From assembly GCA_902783815.1 (NCBI GenBank), contig CACZSM010000056.1, forward strand, positions 1 through 16,743: a DNA stretch of 16,743 nt. Reading direction: 5' to 3'. Each line of letters starts with the position of its first letter. Position 1 is the stretch's first letter. The notes below the pieces were generated by a model, which was not told the origin of the DNA, made no database searches, and worked only from the letters and a program-made list of their open reading frames with translations. The stretch is from an uncultured Ruminococcus sp. (GTDB lineage Bacteria > Bacillota > Clostridia > Oscillospirales > Acutalibacteraceae). This document shows positions 13,812 to 16,743 of the stretch, in pieces. The position numbers and the translations under genes are program-made.

Positions 13812-14697
13812 TTTGATTATCCTCTGTATTATCATTGAGCATTGCAAAGCCCTGATCGTAAAGCCTGCAATGGTCGTCCCAGTCATTTCTGTCATTAAGT
13901 GTAACAGCAATAAGTCTTTTGCCGTTTCTTTCAGCGCAGGAGGTCAGTGTCCTGCCGGCCTTGCTTGTATAGCCTGTTTTTATACCCCTGCACCCCTCGC
14001 AGATAGAGAGCAGTCTGTTATGGTTAGTCATTTCCGCTGTTTTTCCTTCCGGGAGGACATAACTCACCGAAACATTCCTCTCAGACACTATTCCGGCAAA
14101 CTGCGGATCATCCATTGCATAGGCGCAAAGCAGAGCCATATCATACGCAGTTGAATAATGCTTTTCGCTGTCAAGACCGGAAGGTGTAACGAAATGGGTA
14201 TGCTCCATACCGATCTGTGCAGCCTTTTCGTTCATAAGATCCGCAAAGTCCTCATTGCTGCCGGCGACTGCAAAAGCAACAGCATTTGCCGCATCATTTC
14301 CGGAGACAGCCATCATTCCCCTGACAAGCTCCGACAGCTTCAGCACCTCACCCTCTTTGAGATACATACTCGAACCCTCTGCATACATCTGCGGAGTTAT
14401 CGTTACCTCCACATCATTTACTGATGCAAATTCAAGAGCGACAACAGCCGTCATAATTTTCGTAATACTTGCGATAGCCCTTTCCGAATGGATATCATGG
14501 CCATAGAGGATGCTCTGGTTTTCCGGGCAATACAGAATTGCAGCCCCGGCGCTGTCATACATTCCCGGACAACTGACATCCTGTGGAGGGAATCCGCCGA
14601 TGACCTCATAGCTTGCATCCGCCGACAAATTTTCAGGCGCATCACAGCCGGACAGTAAAATTACGCAAAGCAGCAGTACGGATATAAAATTTTTCAA
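13771..14697 (-). CDS. D-alanyl-D-alanine carboxypeptidase (peptidase S11), probable lipoprotein
   Basis: This low-molecular-weight PBP family trims the terminal D-Ala of peptidoglycan pentapeptides outside the membrane. The 308-residue protein has SITK (77-80), SGN (132-134) and KTG (240-242), the complete S11 active-site set. The N-terminus is a short hydrophobic segment ending LLSGC, a lipobox with Cys18. It is therefore probably a membrane lipoprotein rather than one held by the C-terminal amphipathic helix of DacA. No PBP5-type C-terminal beta domain is present, and the tail is Asn/Gln-rich. The start is a TTG at 14697, with GAGGGG at an unusually long 12 nt. No ATG exists before the signal peptide. 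Gene context (gerW upstream, rluB overlapping downstream) recalls DacB/DacF, whose role is in spore cortex, but that role here is inference. Confidence 0.93.
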   Translation of the reverse strand: MKNFISVLLLCVILLSGCDAPENLSADASYEVIGGFPPQDVSCPGMYDSAGAAILYCPENQSILYGHDIHSERAIASITKIMTAVVALEFASVNDVEVTITPQMYAEGSSMYLKEGEVLKLSELVRGMMAVSGNDAANAVAFAVAGSNEDFADLMNEKAAQIGMEHTHFVTPSGLDSEKHYSTAYDMALLCAYAMDDPQFAGIVSERNVSVSYVLPEGKTAEMTNHNRLLSICEGCRGIKTGYTSKAGRTLTSCAERNGKRLIAVTLNDRNDWDDHCRLYDQGFAMLNDNTEDNQNGKQQNKSTENNS

Positions 14698-14804
14698 TGA
14701 TACTCAATTCCCCTCTGCATCATTTCAGAGAAACGCTGAGTTTTCGTGTACCAGTATTTCCCTGATAAAGCCTATGCAAAGGGGAAAAATATTATGTTCA
14801 GGCA

Positions 14805-15215
14805 TCAGACAGTAGGATCAGTCAGACCCTCATCATTCTTTTTTTCTGCCTTATCCTTTTTGAAAAGACCAGATACCTTATCGAAAATTTCCGGTATCAT
14901 AGCGATAGCCTGACCGCCGTTATCCATTGTGACATTAAGCAGTTTTACATCGCCGTGGCTGATAGCTATAAAAGCCACAGGAGTTATTGTAACACCTGCA
15001 CCGCCGCCGCCGCCGAAAAGTCTTGCATCCGGCTGCTGTTTATTAGCGAATTCAGAACCGCCGGAGGCAAAGCCATATACTACCTTTGAAACGGGGATAA
15101 TATTAGTCCCGTCAGGAGTAACAATAGGTTCGCCGATAACAGTATTGACATCCACCATTTGTTTGATTTTTTCAAGAGTCGTATCCATCAGTCCATTTAT
15201 CGGATGATCGCTCAT
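14805..15215 (-). CDS. gerW: GerW/YtfJ-family sporulation protein
   Basis: The family is found mainly in spore formers, and B. subtilis GerW is needed for efficient germination. The 136-residue product has the family layout. HPINGLMDTTLEKIKQMVDVNTVIGEP is at the start, followed by DGTNIIPVSKVVYGFASGGSEF. A glycine run (RLFGGGGGAGVTITPVAFIAI, about 66-86) follows, and the charged tail (KKDKAEKKNDEGL) is variable. The ATG at 15215 follows GGTGGTG at 6 nt. GTG codons at 15227 and 15224 fall inside that ribosome site. It lies between the DUF2953 gene (31 bp) and the carboxypeptidase gene, as ytfI-ytfJ do in B. subtilis. The molecular function of the family is not known to me. Confidence 0.92.
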   Translation of the reverse strand: MSDHPINGLMDTTLEKIKQMVDVNTVIGEPIVTPDGTNIIPVSKVVYGFASGGSEFANKQQPDARLFGGGGGAGVTITPVAFIAISHGDVKLLNVTMDNGGQAIAMIPEIFDKVSGLFKKDKAEKKNDEGLTDPTV

Positions 15216-15246
15216 AAAAAACACCACCTTTTTTTAATTATTAAAA

Positions 15247-15861
15247 TTATTTATATTTAAGGATCGTCCTTACTCCCTTTACAAGTGCAGAAAGACCCAC
15301 TGCAATCAGTAATACAGGTCTTATAGAAGCCCTCATACTGAATTCTATCACAGTTTTTTCCGCAAGGAAACCTGCTGCAATATCCTCGCTGTGTTTTTTC
15401 AGCTTTGAATTTGCTTCAAGAGCGGCTATTGCCGGATATATAACGGAGCATACAATACCATATTTTACCGCAGTATCCGCGCTGTCATCACCAACGACAA
15501 GCAGCTTCAGATCAAAGTACCTGATAACAAGACCCTTTGCCAGCTTTCCAAGGGTTTCACATACCAATGAAGTTATATCCCTGATAAGCTCCAAAAAGCC
15601 GTCAAGTCCCTGTTTTCTGATAATATCCTTAACAGGATTTTTCTTTGCCGCAGTTTTTTTTTCCTTCTTTTCCGGTTCAGGCTTTTTCTTTTTCTTTTGC
15701 TTTTTCTTTTTTTCCGGCGCAGGCACGATCCTGAATTTAAGAAACATATATCCAAGACTTACACTTGTACTTTCATCGTAGCTGATTTCTATTTTCAGAG
15801 GTATCATCAGCAATATCAGTATGATACCGATTATTATTAGTATCACCCTAAGCGCTGTCAT
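15247..15861 (-). CDS. DUF2953 membrane protein (YtfI-like)
   Basis: The 204-residue protein has an N-terminal membrane helix (RVILIIIGIILILLMIPL, about 5-22), then ISYDESTSVSLGYMFLKFRIVP. A very basic linker (about 49-76, almost all Lys, Glu and Pro) follows, then a globular part with FDLKLLVVGDDSADTAVKYGIV, and a second hydrophobic stretch near the C-terminus. This is the DUF2953 pattern. Such proteins are usually encoded beside ytfJ/gerW, as here, which suggests a spore-related role, but the function is unknown. The ATG at 15861 overlaps the scpB stop by four bases. A run of nine A residues on the coding strand lies in the Lys-rich linker and could be prone to slippage. Confidence 0.87.
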   Translation of the reverse strand: MTALRVILIIIGIILILLMIPLKIEISYDESTSVSLGYMFLKFRIVPAPEKKKKQKKKKKPEPEKKEKKTAAKKNPVKDIIRKQGLDGFLELIRDITSLVCETLGKLAKGLVIRYFDLKLLVVGDDSADTAVKYGIVCSVIYPAIAALEANSKLKKHSEDIAAGFLAEKTVIEFSMRASIRPVLLIAVGLSALVKGVRTILKYK

Positions 15862-16394
15862 GTATCCTCACCATCTTCTGTTTTATCCTCCGGGAGCGGC
15901 GGAAGCTCATCCAGCGAGGAGATATTGAAGCATCTGAGAAAATGCTCAGTCGTACCATATACAAGCGGTCTGCCCGGAAGCTCCAGACGCCCCTTTTCCT
16001 CGATAAGCTCCCTTGAAATAAGACTTGCAACCACTCCGGAGCAGTCAACACCTCTCACCTGTTCCACAAATGTTTTTGTCACAGGCTGATTATATGCGAT
16101 CACTGCAAGTACCTCACTTGCCGCCTGAGAAAGCGGAGTATTCCTTCTGAGGTCAAGCACAGTGCGTATGCAGTCTGCAAATTCCTCAACGCTGCACATC
16201 TGGTAGCTGTCATTCAGCCTGACGATGCGAATACCGCTGTTTCTTCTGGAATAATCCTGCATAAGGTCCTCACATATTTTCTGTGCCATACCATCGCTTA
16301 TAAACAGAGCCTGAGCTATTTTTTCCGTTTCGACAGGGGCACCGCTTGCAAAGAGTATAGCCTCAACAGCACTCCTGATTTTTTTCTGTTCCAT
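15858..16394 (-). CDS. scpB: Segregation and condensation protein ScpB
   Basis: ScpB forms the SMC-ScpA-ScpB condensin-like complex that compacts and segregates the chromosome. The 178-residue product has two winged-helix regions. The N-terminal one is IRSAVEAILFASGAPV. The second carries the hallmark LSQAASEVLAVIAYNQPVTK (about 88-107), with VRGVDCSGVVASLISRELIEEKGRLELPGRPLVYGTTEHFLRCF spread after it. The C-terminus is SSLDELPPLPED. I chose the ATG at 16394, with GGGAGG 9 nt upstream. The ATG at 16403 sits directly on that site, and a TTG at 16430 is less likely. It overlaps scpA by 32 bp and the DUF2953 gene by 4 bp, which suggests coupled translation. Confidence 0.96.
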   Translation of the reverse strand: MEQKKIRSAVEAILFASGAPVETEKIAQALFISDGMAQKICEDLMQDYSRRNSGIRIVRLNDSYQMCSVEEFADCIRTVLDLRRNTPLSQAASEVLAVIAYNQPVTKTFVEQVRGVDCSGVVASLISRELIEEKGRLELPGRPLVYGTTEHFLRCFNISSLDELPPLPEDKTEDGEDT

Positions 16395-16743
16395 TGCTGC
16401 CATCCTCCCTTTGTCTTTTTCCTCCGCCAATGAGCATCAGATCCTGTCCCTCGATCCGCACACGCTTTCCCTTTATCAGTTCAAGTACGGCAAGGAATGT
16501 TGCAACAAGCTCACTTCTATCCCTGACATCATCAAAAATATTATCATATTTCATTTTATTTCCGTGCCAGAGTTTTTTCATCACACTTATTATCTTTGAG
16601 CTTACGGACACTATCCTTCTTTTCACGATACCGGAAAAAGCCTCCTCTGACGGAGGTATTCTCGCCTTACCCCTTCCGACGGCCGCCATATACGCACCCA
16701 CAAGAACAGACGCATCATGTTCTCTTCTATAGCGCATATCCGC
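16363..16743 (-). CDS. scpA: Segregation and condensation protein ScpA, C-terminal part
   Basis: The last 126 residues of ScpA, the kleisin that bridges the SMC heads, are visible. The frame is open to the window end, and the true start lies beyond it. The ADMRYRREHD start of the fragment corresponds to the linker before the C-terminal winged helix. DVRDRSELVATFLAVLELIKGKRVRIEGQDLMLI is the typical C-terminal SMC-binding domain. The order scpA-scpB and the 32-bp overlap with scpB support the call. The N-terminal kleisin part is outside the window. Confidence 0.93.
   Translation of the reverse strand, partial: ADMRYRREHDASVLVGAYMAAVGRGKARIPPSEEAFSGIVKRRIVSVSSKIISVMKKLWHGNKMKYDNIFDDVRDRSELVATFLAVLELIKGKRVRIEGQDLMLIGGGKRQREDGSNGTEKNQECC

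Noticed and set aside
14698..14804. Possible sporulation sigma promoter upstream of the carboxypeptidase gene (CATAGGCTT with an AT-rich upstream element)
   Set aside because: It bears a partial resemblance to sigma-E/K -10 elements, but the upstream element and spacing do not fit either consensus well. The 107-bp gap otherwise shows only the ribosome site.
1..16743. CRISPR arrays, tRNA or rRNA genes, insertion sequences, phage genes, riboswitches
   Set aside because: I saw no spaced direct repeats, cloverleaf or rRNA-like sequence, transposase motifs or terminal inverted repeats. The region is ordinary core chromosome with uniform strand bias.

Overview
The window is a chromosomal segment from a low-to-moderate GC Gram-positive anaerobe of the Clostridia. 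It is probably a Ruminococcus-like member of the Oscillospiraceae, which I infer from gene order and protein character rather than from any search. Supporting signs are the Bacillota-type dcw (division and cell wall) cluster headed by mraZ, PASTA domains on the division transpeptidase, purine-rich Shine-Dalgarno sites, and spore-linked genes (a SpoVAE-like protein and a GerW/YtfJ-family protein). Every convincing gene lies on the minus strand, so transcription runs from high to low coordinates.

The upstream block (16743 down to about 12564) holds scpA (cut by the window edge), scpB, a DUF2953 membrane protein, a gerW/ytfJ homologue, a D,D-carboxypeptidase lipoprotein, an RluB-type pseudouridine synthase and a SpoVAE-like membrane protein. 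Many of these genes overlap or are tightly spaced. The block ends at a perfect 10-bp hairpin terminator at 12564-12587.

The dcw block (12377 down to 2273) begins with a textbook sigma-A promoter (TTGAAA, 17 bp, TATAAT). A run of 10-bp-phased TGGTG boxes follows it and looks like an autoregulatory MraZ operator. The genes are mraZ, rsmH, ftsL, a PASTA class B penicillin-binding protein, a small Mur-ligase-like protein, mraY, ftsW, murG and ftsQ/divIB. ftsZ follows with its own probable promoter and ends at a hairpin terminator. pyrB (aspartate carbamoyltransferase) follows and is cut by the window start.

The genes cooperate in septal peptidoglycan synthesis. MraY and MurG make lipid I and lipid II, FtsW with the PBP polymerises and cross-links, FtsL and FtsQ assemble the divisome, and FtsZ forms the ring. 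murE, murF, murD, murC, murB and ftsA are not in this cluster.

The most interesting item is the 182-residue protein (7256-7804) at the place where murE/murF usually sit. It reads like a shrunken, catalytically dead Mur-ligase central domain that has lost its P-loop and gained many cysteines. Other notable points are the unusually long acidic Glu/Pro repeat tail on FtsQ, the phased MraZ boxes, and an FtsZ with a divergent C-terminal peptide in a cluster without ftsA.
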